64,000 nt of DNA from Ascidia mentula. Taxonomy: Eukaryota; Chordata; Ascidiacea; Phlebobranchia; Ascidiidae. The notes below the pieces were generated by a model that saw nothing but the letters and a program-made list of their open reading frames with translations, made no database searches and had not been told where the DNA came from. Positions within the stretch are counted from its first letter, which is position 1, and the number at the start of each line of letters is the position of its first letter. The position numbers and the translations under genes are program-made. This document shows, one piece after another, positions 1 to 15,000 of this stretch. The stretch covers positions 625,001 to 689,000 of the forward strand of contig OX387205.1 of assembly GCA_947561715.1 (NCBI GenBank), written 5' to 3'.

Positions 1-3000
1 ATGGCGAAGAACGCATGTGGTGAAAAGTCTGCGCAAATCAAGGTTATGGTCCTTGACAAGCCTGGACCACCACAAGGACCGATCAAGTTCTCCCGAATCA
101 CGGAGCAGCGCATCACGTGCTCGTGGGAAGCACCACAGCAAGATGGAGGAGCCAAGATCACCCACTACGTGCTTTCAAAACGGGAAACATCGCGTCTTTC
201 TTGGTCGATTGTGACTGAAGCTGAGGAGCTTCCAACGCACACAGTGCAACGTCTTATCAAAGGAAATGAATATCAGTTCCGAGTTCAGGCTGTCAATAAG
301 TTTGGTGTTGGCGAACCTCTTGATTCTGAGCCGGTTGTTGCGAAGAACAACTTCACTGAACCGAGCGCTCCCAGCATTCCAGAAGTAAGCAACGTGTGCA
401 AAGACAGTTGCACTGTGATGTGGAAGAGACCTGAAAGCGACGGTGGTGCCGACATCGATTCTTACGTACTGGAAAGGCGAGAACGCAAGAGCTCCCGTTG
501 GATCAAGTGCAACAAAAAACCGATTCGGGATCTTCGGTTCAAAGTAACCAACGTTACTGAAGGAAATGAATATGAATTCCGCGTTGCGGCTGAAAATGCT
601 GCTGGTTTGGGAGCTTACAGTCCTCTGTCGTTGCCAACTATTATGAAGGATCCAATTGATGTTCCAGGACCCCCAAGCAGTCCGAAAGTCCGTGACACCA
701 CAAAGTCATCAATACTTTTGTCTTGGGGTCGCCCAGCTTATGATGGAGGCAGCGCTGTGATTGGATACTTGCTTGAGATGAAGATCGGTGAAGAGGAACA
801 GATCGAGCAACAAGATGAGGAATCAACTCCTGACGACGATGAAGGATGGACAGTTGTTCAAACCAACATCCTCCACACCAAATACGAGGTTGAGAAACTG
901 AGCAACGACACCGCCTACAGATTCCGCGTTTCAGCGATCAACAAAGGAGGCGTCGGCCAAGCAGCAGAGGTTTCCGGAGCAGTTAAACCTATCGATAAGC
1001 TGGATCCACCAGATTACGAGCTCGAACCTTTGTTAAGAAAGACCCTTGTCGTGAAGGCTGGTACCACCATCAATGTCAACATACCAGTCAAAGGAAGGCC
1101 TACTCCAAGCGTGAAGTGGACCAAAAAGAATATGAACGTTACCACAAATCCACGAGTCCACGTCGACAATGTTGATGGAAAGACTATTATGGTGATACAG
1201 GACTGCAACCGCGACGACACAGGAAAATACGAACTTTCCCTCGAAAATCCAAGTGGTGTTGCCAACACTTTTATCAGCGTACGAGTTCTTGATACTCCCG
1301 GAGCTCCTGGTGCCATTAAAGTCAAGAAGGTAACTCAGCAATACGCGATCATCACATGGGACGCCCCTGTTGTTGATGGAGGGTCTGAAGTGTTCAACTA
1401 CATTGTTGACAAACGCGAGACCACACACCGCGCTTGGTCGTCTGTTACTCGGGAATGCAACAAACTTTCTTGCAAGATCGAAGGTCTGAACAAAGGAAGC
1501 AGTTACTTCTTCCGTGTGATGGCTGAGAACGAACGAGGTGTGGGCGTTCCCGTCGAATCCGAGTCCGTCACAGCCACAGAGGTTCCTTCTCCAATAAACG
1601 ATCTACGAATTGAAGACATGTCCAACACATCGGTTTCACTCGTGTGGGGAAAACCTGATGCTGATGGTGGAACTCCCATCTCTTCTTACCACGTCGGATA
1701 TTTGATCAAAGGTGCCGAAGAATGGGCCCACATTAAGACGCGACACACCAAAGCTACTGTGGAGGATCTGAAGAAGGATAGCAAATATGAATTCCGAGTG
1801 GCCGCTGAAAACGAAGCTGGGCTCGGTGAATGGAGCCCAATTGGTCCGCTATTTGTTCGTGAACATCTTATTCCTCCCGAAGCTGATTTTAGCTCGATCC
1901 CTGGACGAACCATCAACATGAGAGAGGGAGGCAACTTGAGACTCGATATTCCATTCTACGGAAAACCAAGTCCTTCTGTGAAATGGAGTAAAGATCGCAT
2001 TCCGATGAAGCAGAGCGATCACATTGCCTTCGAGCGATCAAAGGACGTCGCCATGTTGGTGATGAAGAACGTGAAGAAGTCTGACGCTGGTCAGTACTTC
2101 CTGCATCTCGAAAGTGCCGGTGGACGCAAGGACAATTCCTTTACTCTCAATGTATACGGCAATCCCGGTAAGATCAAGGGTCTTATTGAGTTCCCAGAGA
2201 TCAGTGCTGAGAGCATCGTACTGAAGTGGTCTCCACCCGAAGATAACGGAGGTTCCGAAATAACGAACTACATCATTGAGAAGAAGGAAACAACCAGTGA
2301 TGTTTGGTCGTCTGTGAACGCCAACTGCAGCAGGACCACTGTAAAAGCAAACAAACTTCATCCAAATACTGAGTACGTTTTCCGCGTGGCCGCTGAGAAC
2401 AAATACGGCATGGGTGAATTTTCTGAATCCATGGAGGTTGTTGCAAAATATCCTTTCCGCGCCCCAACCGCTCCCGGGCAACCAGAGGTGGTTGAGATGA
2501 CCGCGGACTCCATGAACATCATGTGGAAGGAATGTCATTCCGACGGTGGATCTGAGATTCTTGGATATCACATCGAACGCAAGGAGCGCAACGCAATCCT
2601 GTGGACCAAGCTCAACCAATCTGCGGTGAGAAACCGTGAATACAAAGCTACGGGACTAACAGAAGGTCTAGAATATCAATTCCGGGTTTACGCTGAAAAT
2701 CAAGCCGGACTCAGCCCCGCAAGCGAAGCAAGTAAACCAGAGCGTGCACACAATGTGGTCAGCCCACCATCCTGTCCTGACTGGACGGATATCACTCGTG
2801 ATACAGTTACTCTAACTTGGCAACCTCCCAAATCGGATGGTGGCAGCAAGATCATCGGCTACAACATCGAAAAACGTTCAGGAGAAGACGGCAGATGGCT
2901 CAAGTGCAATTACACCAACGTGCAAGAGTGCGAATTTACTGCTACTGCTTTGAACATGGGAGAGAAATATCAGTTCCGTGTGATTGCCCGCAACGCTACT

Positions 3001-3051
3001 GGTACCGTGAGCAAGCCTTCAATTCCAAGCGCTGAGATTGTGTGCAGAGAT
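1..3051 (+). other. TTN: Titin A-band super-repeat, copy 1 (11 domains, first Ig cut by window edge)
   Basis: Domain order is (Ig)-Fn-Fn-Fn-Ig-Fn-Fn-Ig-Fn-Fn-Fn. Fn3 domains show the usual P-x-P start, a W near residue 20, the PxxDGG turn and Y-x-FRV near the end. Ig domains show the GRPTPxVxW strand and a DxGxYxLxLEN strand. As a circular permutation this equals the 11-domain C-zone super-repeat of vertebrate titin, which matches the 43-nm thick filament period. Confidence 0.85.
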
Positions 3052-6000
3052 GACTTCCAGCCACCCAACATTCAACTGGATGCGGATCTTTACGATGGAG
3101 TAAACATACGAGCTGGAGGAACTCTCAGACTGAAGGCAATTATCACTGGCAAGCCGGCTCCTCGTATTACTTGGTCACAGAACAACCGGGACCTGGTTCC
3201 TAATGCGCAAGTTGATATCACAAACCAGAAGAACACCAGCCAAGTTACGATCAAGGACACAACACGTCTTAACACCGGCACCTACGTTATCTCCGCAAGA
3301 AATCCTTGCGCTACAAAAACCATGGATATCAAGGTGGTTGTATATGACAAACCGGGACCTCCAGAGGGACCGATCAAGTTTACGTCGTTGACACAAGACA
3401 AGGTAACACTCTGGTGGGGAACTCCCAAAGAAACAGGAGGTGCTTTGATAGACAACTACGTCATCGAGAAGCGAGAGACAACAAGACTCAACTGGGCGCT
3501 TGTCACAGCAAGCTGCGGATCCAATAACTTCACCGTTAACCGCTTGATCAAAAACCACGAATACCAGTTCAGGGTTTCAGCACAGAACAAGTATGGAGTA
3601 GGAACACCTCTGCTTTCAGATGCTGTCGTGGCAAAGGTTTCCTACACAGTTCCATCACCACCAGGCCAGCCTCAGTATTCCAGTTCCAGCGTTGATTCCA
3701 TCACGGTTGCCTTTACAAGACCCGTGAGCGACGGTGGCAACGAAATCATCGGATATAACGTTGAACGACGCGAGAAGAAGAGCATGAGATGGGTGAGAGC
3801 CAACAAGAAACCAGTCACCGAGCTGAGATGCAAAGCTACTGGACTTGCGGAAGGCGGCGAGTATGAGTTCAGAGTGATGGCCGAGAACGCAGCTGGGTCA
3901 AGCAAGCCCAGCGAAACGTCATCACTTATAGTATGTCGGGAGCCGATCAGCCCACCTGCCGCCCCGGGCATTGCCCGTGTCACTGACACCACACGAAGCA
4001 CAGTCGCCCTTACTTGGACCCCTCCCACATACGACGGAGGAAGTCATGTGACTGGCTACGTGGTCGAGGCCAAGAAGTTCGTTGTGGACGAACAAGAGGC
4101 TGAAGAAAACCAATGGATTAGAATGAACCCGGATATGATTCGCTCATGCGAGTACGTCGTCCCCAACCTTGAACCTGGGGCAGAATACAACCTCCGTGTC
4201 CGCGCAATGAACGCAGGAGGACTCGGCGAACCAACAACCGTGTCAGGAAAGGTTATGGCCACTGACAAACTTGAGGCTCCTGATTTCCAAATTGATGCCG
4301 ATTTCAAGTCACACTACGTTGTAAGAGCTGGTGCAGCTCTACGTCTGTTTGTTCTCTACCACGGAAGACCGACACCTAATGTTATGTGGTCGAAGCCAGA
4401 TGTTGAACTGCAAGACCGGGCTGAGATCCAGACGACCGGTTACAGCAGTTTGCTTCTGATCAACTCCACCACACGGGATGATTCGGGCAAATACACTCTT
4501 ACTTTGGAGAACAGCACTGGTGAGAAGAAACTACACATGACAGTGAAGGTTTTGGACACCCCTGGACCTGTTGGACCGATCAAATGCAAGGAAGTCACCA
4601 GAAACAGCGTCACCCTCGGCTGGGAATCTCCACTTATCGATGGAGGAGCAATGGTGAAGAACTACGTTGTCGAGAAGAGGGAAGTGTCAAGACGAAGCTG
4701 GCAAACAGTTGCCACCAAGTGCTCCAGAACCTCGTTCAAGGTTACCAAGCTGCAGGAAGGAACAACTTATCTGTTCAGGATTTTGCCGGAGAACGAGTAC
4801 GGAATCGGCGAGCCACGGGAAACTGAGACTCCGATCACCGTCACTGAAGTTCCTGGAATACCTGAGCGTGTTGACATTGCTGAGGTAAGAAAATTGATGA
4901 TGAAGCTAAATTTGTCGTCACTTTATGAGGTTCTGTCATTGCCATATATAAATATACAACGTCTGTTTTTTAGGTAACAAAACACACTGTGAGTTTGTCG
5001 TGGAGAAAACCAGAATATGACGGAGGAAGCAGGATCAGTTCTTACATCATCGAGGTTTCCGAAAAGGCCTCGAACAAGTTTTCTGAATGTGCAAGGGTGA
5101 AAGGCAGCGTGTTCAAACACACAGTGGCAAACTTGCACGAAGGAAACGAATACGAATTCCGAGTTCGAGCCAAGAACGAAGCTGGCGTTGGTGAAGCAAG
5201 AGATGCCTTCTCGTCCGTCATAACCAAAGACGAACAAAGTAAGTTAAATATATTGAACTGAATCCTTCCGTAGACTGTCTGTCAATAATCTGACTTGTTT
5301 TGAGACAGAATAAAACAATTACACTTTTATTTTCTTTATAGTTCTTCCCGAAGCAGACCTAAAGTCAATTTACCACAAGACCGTAACAGTAAAGGCCGGG
5401 GCTCCAATAGTTGTCGATCTTCCCATTGTTGGAAAACCAAAACCAACTGTGACTTGGAAGGTTGCTGGACGTCAAATGAAAGGTAAGAAAGCGAAGGAAA
5501 CCTTTGTCAACAACATAGACTTAAGTCGAAATTGTTTAACTTGTACAGAGGGTGGACGCGTATCTATGACAACAAAAGATGATTCAACTTTGTTGACCAT
5601 CAAGAACGCACAGAAATCTGACGCCGGCGAATACATTGTTGGCTTGGAGAATTCTGTGGGAGAGAAGAGTTACAAACTCAACGTGGTTGTGCTCGGTAAG
5701 ATTTAAATCCATACACTGAATGTAACACGAATCTCACAATAAAAAGAACAGCCCAAGTTATCTCAAAGAATCTCAAATTTCGCTCATTTTAGATATATTA
5801 TATTTTGTTTCTTCAAACAAGTAACCGCAATTCTTCCAACAGACATGCCTGGAGCACCAACAGGTCCAATAAACTTCAGCGAAGTAACGGCCGACAGTAT
5901 CACAATTGCTTGGTCTCCACCAGAGGACACGGGTGGAAGCGAAATCACCAACTATGCTGTGGATTATCGGGAGTTTGGAAGGGCGACTTGGTCCAATGTT

Positions 6001-9000
6001 ACATCTTGCACCACAAGGACATTCATCAAGGTACGGATCTTAATACATTTCATCAGTGGCTTCAGGCAAAATATATGAACGATGACGTCAGATTAAGCAA
6101 TGCCGCTTGCCAATTAAATCATTTGATAACATTAACTCTCAGGTTGGAAAACTTCAACGTCACACCGAGTATCAGTTCCGGGTGATGGCTGAGAGCAAGT
6201 ATGGAATCGGCGAGCCTTTGGTATCCGATATATGCCGAGCTGACTACCAATACAGTAAGCAACATACTTTGGAAGTAAAAGCCTTAGAGGCGGCAATCAT
6301 TAAATCTATCCTTGTGTTTTCAGCCGCTCCCAGGCAACCGGGAACTCCGGGAATTACCGCCGTGTCACGTGATGCGGTATCAATCAGCTGGAACGAGCCA
6401 ACTCACGATGGGGGAAGTCCCATAACCGGTTACTACATTGAGAAGAAGGAACGAAACTCGATTTTGTGGCAGAAGGACTACGACAAACCGACGCCCAATA
6501 AATCGTACACTTGCAAAGGTAAGAGTTTGGTTATTGTGATGGCAAAAAAACGGGAACCAAGGTTTAAACATTCTTGACCTCATTAAACCACAAGTCGGAT
6601 GTTTTTAACAACCTATTTTAACTCATAGGACTCCTCGAGGGGTTGGTGTATCAGTTCCGTGTCGTTGCTGAAAACGAAGCTGGTCTGAGCAAACCTGGTG
6701 AAGCGAGTCGTCCAGTTGAAGTGATCAGCGCTGTTGGACCCCCTTCCGACCTCGTTCTTGACGATATCTCCCGTCATTCTGTCGTATTACGATGGAAGAA
6801 ACCGCTAGCTGATGGAGGAAGCAATATCGCTTATTACTTCATCGAGAGACGACACGTTCCGGATGGAAGATGGCTCAAGTGTAATTTCACTAACGTCACA
6901 GAGTGCGTGTTCGAAGTTACCGGACTGACTCCAAACGATTCGTACGAGTTCCGCGTCACTGCCCGCAATGCTATCGGTACAGTTGGGCAACCATCTGATG
7001 TACTCGGTCCGGTCGTGTGCAAACCCAAGTACAAGCCACCGACCATCGACATGGACAGCAAATTCATGTCAGACGTGGTTCAAATACGCGCCGGCAACAC
7101 TTTGCGTTTGGAAGCTGAAATATCAGGAAAGCCCGAACCCAATGTATTCTGGTCCAAGAGTGAAACCGACTTAGAAGACACTGATCACATGACCATTGTG
7201 ACATCACCAACTTCTACTGCTCTCATCGTAAAGGATGTGACTCGTGATGACAGTGCAAGATATGCTCTGTTGCTACGCAACGAATGCGGAGAAAAGAGAG
7301 CCACCATTAATGTGAAGGTTCTTGACAAGCCAGGGCAGCCCAAGGGACCAGTCGTGTTCAGTCGCGTTAGTGCTGAAAAATGCAACTTGTCGTGGGAGAG
7401 ACCGATGGAAGACGGAGGTGCTGACATTACTCACTACCTGATTGAAAAGAGGGAAACCTCAAGGATAAGTTGGATTTCGGTTCATGATAATCTCGAACAG
7501 ACTTCCTGCACCGTACCCAACCTCATACCAAGCAACGAGTACATCTTCCGAGTGTCGGCAGTCAACAAATATGGACAAGGAGCTCCTCTGGAAAGCGAAC
7601 CATTGGTTGCAAAGAACCAGTTTGTGGCACCTGAAGCACCAGGACAGCCAGAAATTGCCGCAACCACCAAGGATTCAGTAACTATAACGTGGACGAGACC
7701 AAGCAGCGATGGAGGCTCAAGCATCAAGAATTATGTGATCGAGAAACGGGAGAAGCAGGGACAGAGATGGATTCGTTGCAACAAACAACAAGAAATCACC
7801 GACCTTCGGTTCAAAGCAACAGGACTTCGTCACAAGGCCAAGTTTGAGTTCAGGGTGGCTGCAGAAAATGCTGCTGGCGTTGGTGCATTCAGTGAGCCGA
7901 GTTCTTATGGATGTGTTCAAGATCCAGTCTTCCCTCCTGCTTCACCCAGCAAGTTGAGAGTAACAGATTCCACTCGAAGCAGCGTCAGTCTTACTTGGAA
8001 CGCCCCTCTCTACGACGGGGGAAGCTCTGTCGATGGTTACGTTGTTGAATGCACAGAATCAGTGGAAGACAACGAAGACAACTGGATGAAGATGCACAAG
8101 TCCAACCACATCCAGAACACTGAATACACAGTGACCGGACTTCGCCAAGGACGCAACTACAAGTTCAGGGTGTTTGCTGTCAACGTGAATGGAGTTAGCG
8201 AGGAAGCGGCTGAGCTCAAGGAGTCCGTAACGGCAAAGGACATAATAGAAGAACCCGAACTTGAGCTGGACGACACTTTCCGCAAAACTGTCAGCGTACA
8301 CGCCGGCAAACCACTCCGCTTGTACGTCTTCGTCAAGGGACGACCGGCACCAGCCGTTACTTGGTCGAAAACACCTTACGGAGAGGATTTGACCGCCAAA
8401 GCATTCATCGAGACACACGAAGCCGCCAGTCGTTTGGAGATCGAGAAAACAGATCGTTACGACGCCGGAAAATACACAATCGCTCTTGAGAATCAATGCG
8501 GCAAGAAAGAAGCTACGATCAACGTGAGAGTGTACGATACACCCGGAAAGCCTGGACCAATCACAATTCGTGAAGTGACCAGAAGTTCAATCTCATTCGG
8601 ATGGGAAGCTCCAGAGATCGACGGTGGAAGCGCAATTCGTAACTATGTTGTCGAGAAGCGCGAAGCAACCAGGCGCACTTGGAACACAGTAACCACCAAA
8701 TGCTCCAAGATGAGCTACAAGATCCCAGACCTGGTGGAAGGCGTGAGCTACTTCTTCAGAGTCCTTGCTGAAAACGAATACGGAATAGGCGAGGCAAGAG
8801 AAACAGAAAGTGCCATTAAAATATCCGAGCAACCGTCGCCACCAGCGTCTGTGGAAGCTACTGATGTTACGGCCAGTTCTGTGAGCTTAGCTTGGCAACG
8901 CCCTGAACAGGACGGCGGCTCTCGCATCGAAGGTTACGTTGTTGAGATCATGGAGAAGGGAACTGATAAATGGTTGAAGGTCGGCAACACTCGGGACCAG

Positions 9001-12000
9001 AACTTCACTGTGAAGGGTCTCAAGGACGGCTTGGATTACTACTTTAGAATAAAGGCCAAAAATGAGAGTGGACTTGGGGAAGCACGTGAAATGCTCTCCT
9101 CTGTGACAGTCAAAGAACAACTTGCTGCTCCTGAAGTTGACATGACAAGCTTGCCTCAGAAGACACTCAACGTCAAAGCCGGGGCACCGATCATTCTCAA
9201 GTTGCCAATTAAGGGACGCCCAACACCAACTGTAGCCTGGACCAAAGATGAGAAAAACATCAAGGAAGATCTCCACAGAACTACAATCACCACTACAGAC
9301 TCTCTCGCCTCACTAGAAATCCGCGAATCGACCGTGGATGATCGTGGCGACTACCGCTTGACACTGAACAACTCATCAGGATCTTGCACCCAACTGATAC
9401 GCGTTGTCATCCTCGACGTGCCCCTGGCACCTCAAGGTCCTGCTGAAGTATCAGACATCGCCGCTACATCAGTTGTTCTTCACTGGAAACCTCCAGTCTA
9501 CGATGGTGGTGCAACCCTCAGCAACTACGTGGTGGAGAAGCGTGAGAGCCACAGACCAAACTGGGTCACTGTGAGTTCAACCGTCACCCGAACCACAATC
9601 AAGATCACCCGCCTCAATGAAGACACCGAATACATGTTCCGCGTCATGGCTCAAAATCGCTTAGGCGTTGGAAAGGCGTTGACTTCCGAGGAAGTTGTCG
9701 TGAAAAGTCAATACGGACTTCCGGGAGCTCCTGGAACACCGCAGATCACTTCATGCAGCAAAGACAGCATGACGGTGATTTGGATGGAACCGGTTAACGA
9801 CGGAGGAGCCGAGATCACAGGTTACATTGTGGAGAGAAAGGAACCAAAATCTTCCCGATGGATTCGAGCTACAAGGACCCCGGTGACTCAAACACGATTT
9901 GTCAGCTCTGGATTGATCGAAGGTGTGGAATATGTGCACAGAATTATTGCCATCAATGCCAAGGGCGAGGGCAAGCCAAGTAAAGAAACCGAACCTGCAA
10001 CTTGTCAGGAACCGGTCGTGGTTCCCGGACCACCAAGAAACCCACGAGTTGTTGATGTGACCAAGGCCACCTTGTCAGTATCCTGGGATAAACCAGAGTT
10101 CGAGGGAGGTTCAAAACTTCTTGGTTACTTTATCGAGATGCGCAAGGACGACACCTGGTGGGAGAAGTGCAACACTACACCCATTCGCATCACCGAATAC
10201 ACTTTGAAGGGTCTCCCAGAAGGCGGCGAGTATTATCTCCGTGTCTTGGCTCTTAACGCCGGAGGAACAAGTCAAGCTGCTGAGATTGAGAAACCCGTTG
10301 TCATTCGGGACATGAGCGGACCTCCAGAAGTGTTGGACACCTTTGTCGATCACGTGGTTGCACGCACTGGTGGCGTCGTACGTTTGTTGGTTCCGTTCAA
10401 ATGCCGCCCATCGCCACACGTTGAATGGAAGAAGATCAGCGGCACTGAAGCCGACCTGAGCATTCGAGCCATGACCGCCCTGCAACAAGAATCAGCAGAG
10501 CTGGTCATGAAGGGAGTTGATCGACGTGATGCTGGAGAATACAAAGCTTTGCTTACCAACAAACTCGGCGAGAAGGAAGTGATCATTCGTGTTCAAGTAA
10601 TCGGTAAACCCGATGCCCCAGAAGGACCTTTGCAGTTTGGTGACATCGAGGCAACCTCGGTTAAACTGGTATGGAAGGCTGTACTTGACAACGGAGGTAG
10701 CGAAGTTACCAACTACGTTGTCGAAAGGCGCGAAGTCAGTAAAACCGCTTGGTTCACCGTCGATTCTAAGGTCAGAGCAACCCACTGTGTGGTGAAGGGT
10801 CTGACGGAGGGTCGTGAATATTACTTCAAAGTTTACGCCGAAAATGCCTTTGGTCTTGGCGAACCCATTCAAAACCCCGAGCCTGTGGTTCCAGTCAATC
10901 CGCTCTACCCACCGCAGCCTCCACAGATTGTTGAACTCAACGAAATTCGCAAAGATCGCATCTTCCTATCTTGGCCCAGAACCCGCGACGACGGAGGATC
11001 CCGCGTCACAGGTTACTTTGTCGAAAGACGAGAAGCCGGATCCGAGAGGTGGGTGAGAGTGAACAAGATCCTCACCAAAAACCTCTCCTTCATGGTGCAA
11101 GGATTAGTGGAAGACGCTGATTATCAATTCCGCGTTGTGGCCCTCAATGATGTTGGAGAAGGCGAACCATCCGAACCGACAGAGATTGTCACGTGCAAAG
11201 ATCCATTTGACAAACCATCACCACCTGAAGATATCGAAGTTCATCACGTCACCAAGGATTCCATTACTTTGGCCTGGAGCAAACCTGAGCTTGACGGAGG
11301 AAAAGGAATTCAGGGTTACATCATCGAACACAGGGAGTTCGGCATGACTCTGTGGAAGCAGAGCCACGAAGACATGATCCGGGATCGCATCTACCAAATA
11401 GGAGGACTTGATCAGGGAGCAGAATATGAGTTCCGACTTTATTCTGTAAACGAGCAAGGAAGATCTCGTCCTAGACCTATGGAGACTCCCATTGCCACCA
11501 AGAAAGCAGCAGGGGAGAAACCAGAAGTTTTGAAACCTCTGGATTCCACAACGGCAATCCGCGATACAACTGGAACACTGACTTGCCAAGTGTCTGGACG
11601 ACCTCTACCAGACATCTCGTGGATCCGTTTCGGTAAGGAACTGCAAAGCGGGAGGAAATACAAAATGTCCTCCGATGGTCAGAGCCATTCCCTTCACATC
11701 CAACACATCACAGATGAGGATGAGGGAGGTTACCACATGGTTGCTAAGAACAACGTCGGATCCGTGGACGTAGAGGGAAATTTGGTTGTAGAAGGCGTTC
11801 CTCTTCTTGACGACAGCAACATGCGATTCAAGAGCAAAGTAACATCGAAACACGGGCAGACTTTGCGCATCCACGTTCCCTACAACGGACGCCCGATCGC
11901 CCAAGCAATCTGGACCAAGGAAGGACGTCGATTTGAGAAGAGCGAGAGACATGAGATCGAGACAACAGATAACTACACTCACTTGCTGGTGAAATCTTCG

Positions 12001-15000
12001 GACAGAAACAAAGACGCTGGAAAGTACATGGTCAAGCTCTCCAACGCTCATGGACACAACACTTACCCGATTGAAGTAGAAATACAAGACGTGCCTTCCA
12101 AGGTTCAGGACATTCAAGTGTCGAATGTCACTTTGAACAGCATGGTTTTGACATGGAAGGAGCCTGCTGATGATGGCGGCGCCCCTGTGTCCAATTACAT
12201 CATCGAAAAGCGCGATATTGAAGACGACGATTCGAAGTGGACCTTGGTGACGTCAAACACCGCAACTACGTCATACAAAGCAGGACGACTTGTTGAGAAA
12301 CACGCATACTACTTCCGTATCACAGCTGAAAACTGCTTCGGAGTGTCAGTACCTCAGGAAACCGATGCACCAGTTGCTGCCAAACCACCCCATGACGTTC
12401 CACAGAAACCAAGTCAGCCTGTAGCCACCGGTGTGTCCAAGGAAGGATGCATGCTTAACTGGAAGCAACCAAAGACCGACGGAGGAAGCCGAATTTCCAA
12501 CTACATCGTACAGAGACGAGATAACCGCCGACCTCGATGGATGAGGATCAACAGCGAGACCCTCACCCAGTCCGTGTACCAGGTGTCCGGTCTCGTGGAG
12601 GGAATCACGTACGAATTCCGAGTCATTGCTGAAAACTCAGCCGGATCATCAGAACCGTCTGACGTATCAGAGCCTGTTGTGCCAAAAGACGACATCCGCG
12701 TCACTAAACCCAAGTTCGTCGAGAATCTTCGCGACTTGGTTGTGAAACCGAACCAGAATGCCACTTTTAGCTGCAAGATATCTGGACAGCCAAAACCAAT
12801 TGTGAAGTGGTACAAGGGTGGTCGGGAAATATCTGGTTCTTCCAAGTACCAGATGCACGAAGGCAAGGGCAACCATTACTCTCTGGTTATATCCGATGTT
12901 ACCGCAGCTGACGAGCTTCCTTACACCGTAAGAGCCACCAATCATGGTGGATCAATCTCGGCAACAGTACAACTGGATGTACAACTACCAGCTAAGGTCA
13001 ACCTTCCCAAGTACATGTTATCTGAAGCCACCGTGTGCAAGGTACATGAGGTCGTCAGCATTAAGGTCCCGATTCAAGGTAAACCAACCCCTGACGTGAC
13101 GTGGACTAAGGCTGGAAAGGTTGTGAGTCAAACCGCCCACCGTCAATTCATCACAACACCCTCTTTCACATCTATGACGATAACGAATGCCGATCGTCGC
13201 GATTCCGGATTCTACAACATCACGGTCAAGAATCGCTTCGGAACGAACCAAGCAACCGTTGAACTTCTTGTAGGGGATGTCCCATCTCGACCCGAAGCAG
13301 TAAAGGTTTCTGGCGTCACACGTGACTCAGTCGACTTAACGTGGAAGGAACCTTCCGATGACGGCGGCAAGCCAGTGTTGAAATACACCATAGAGAAATG
13401 CACAGCATCGAGTGATAGATGGATGAAGGTTTCGTCTTCTAGCACTTGTCACTACACTGTGTGCAATCTTTCAGGAAAAACAAGCTATCAGTTCCGCGTT
13501 TGTGCTGATAATGAGTACGGGCAAAGCAAGCCATCGCAACCCTGCGACCCGATTACAACGAAAGAAGATCGCATGATGGCTGGAAATTATGACGACATGG
13601 TCGACGCTACTGAAAAGTTTGTACCCGGGCTCGCTGAGATTTATAAATCCAACGTCCTGGAGAAGTACCAGATAATGGAAGAATTGGGAAGAGGAACCTT
13701 TGGTGTTGTACACAGAGCAAGAGAAATCCTTACCGGAAAAACCTATGCTGTGAAGATCTGCCGGTTCGCCGATGAAGTGGACAAGGCTCCGGTGCTGCGT
13801 GAAGCTGAAATCATGAGGAATCTTCAACATCCACGAATCCTCCAGCTTCACGAAGTGTTTGACGTGAAAGGAGAAACATCTTTGGTTGTTCAGTTTGTGT
13901 CTGGCGGAGATTTGCTTGAAAGAGTAACTGGTCTTGGTTTTGATCTCACCGAGAACATGTGCGTGTACCTTATCAAGCAGATTTGTGAGGCGTTAGCTTG
14001 CGTCCACTCAAAGAACATCGCCCACTTGGACATAAAGCCAGAGAACATCCTCTTCGTGACACGGAAGAGTAAGAAGATCAAACTCATCGACTTTGGCGTT
14101 TCGCGTCAACTTAAAACTGGAGAAGGTAAGAATTCCAACTTCACAACTCTTCTTTGTTCAATTTGGTTTGAATAACGAAGCCATAACGTTCTACATCGAT
14201 ACAAACCTTCGTCTGACAACAGTAATTGTTTACAGGTCTTAGAATTGCCTATGGAACGCCAGAGTTCTGCGCACCAGAAGTGGTTCAGAATGACACGGTT
14301 GGTTGCTCCACCGACATGTGGTCGCTCGGTGTCCTCACATATATTTTGCTCACTGGAATTTCTCCATTCCACGGAGAAAACGACAGCGAGACGCTTAAGA
14401 ATGTGGCTGAGGCAGAGTGGACCTTCGATCGTGAAGAATTCGCACTGATTTCAGACGATGCACTGGACTTTATTGACAGGTTAGTTAATGTCTTAAATAT
14501 ATGTTGTTTTCTAAATTTTAATAGCGTGATTTTAATTGCTTACAACTAATTGACATCAGTTCAAATCTTCTAATTTCTGGTTTTGTTCAGACTTTTGGTC
14601 AAAGAAAAGAAGGAGAGAATGACGTCAGATGATGCTCTTCAACATCCATGGTTGCGAACCTTGCATCCGGAAGTTGATGAAGATCTGATTGAAAGAAGAT
14701 CAGTCATCATTCAGACGACTGAACATCGCAAGTTTTATCAAACCATCAAGAAGCAAGATCTTTCCACTGTTATCATTTCTCTCGGCCGTTATGCATCTGG
14801 AGGCGCCATGCGGTCGCTCAAGGGCAAATCGGTGGCCAAGGTCAAGATCGAGCCGGTTGATATGACACCTCATCTCATGCCGATGCACCACGTGTTTGTA
14901 AAGGAAGGCGATGACGCGAAGATCACGTGCCGCATCCAGGATGCTGATCACACTGAAACCGTTACTTGGTAAGTTTTTCTTTGTGAGATAAAATTTATTC

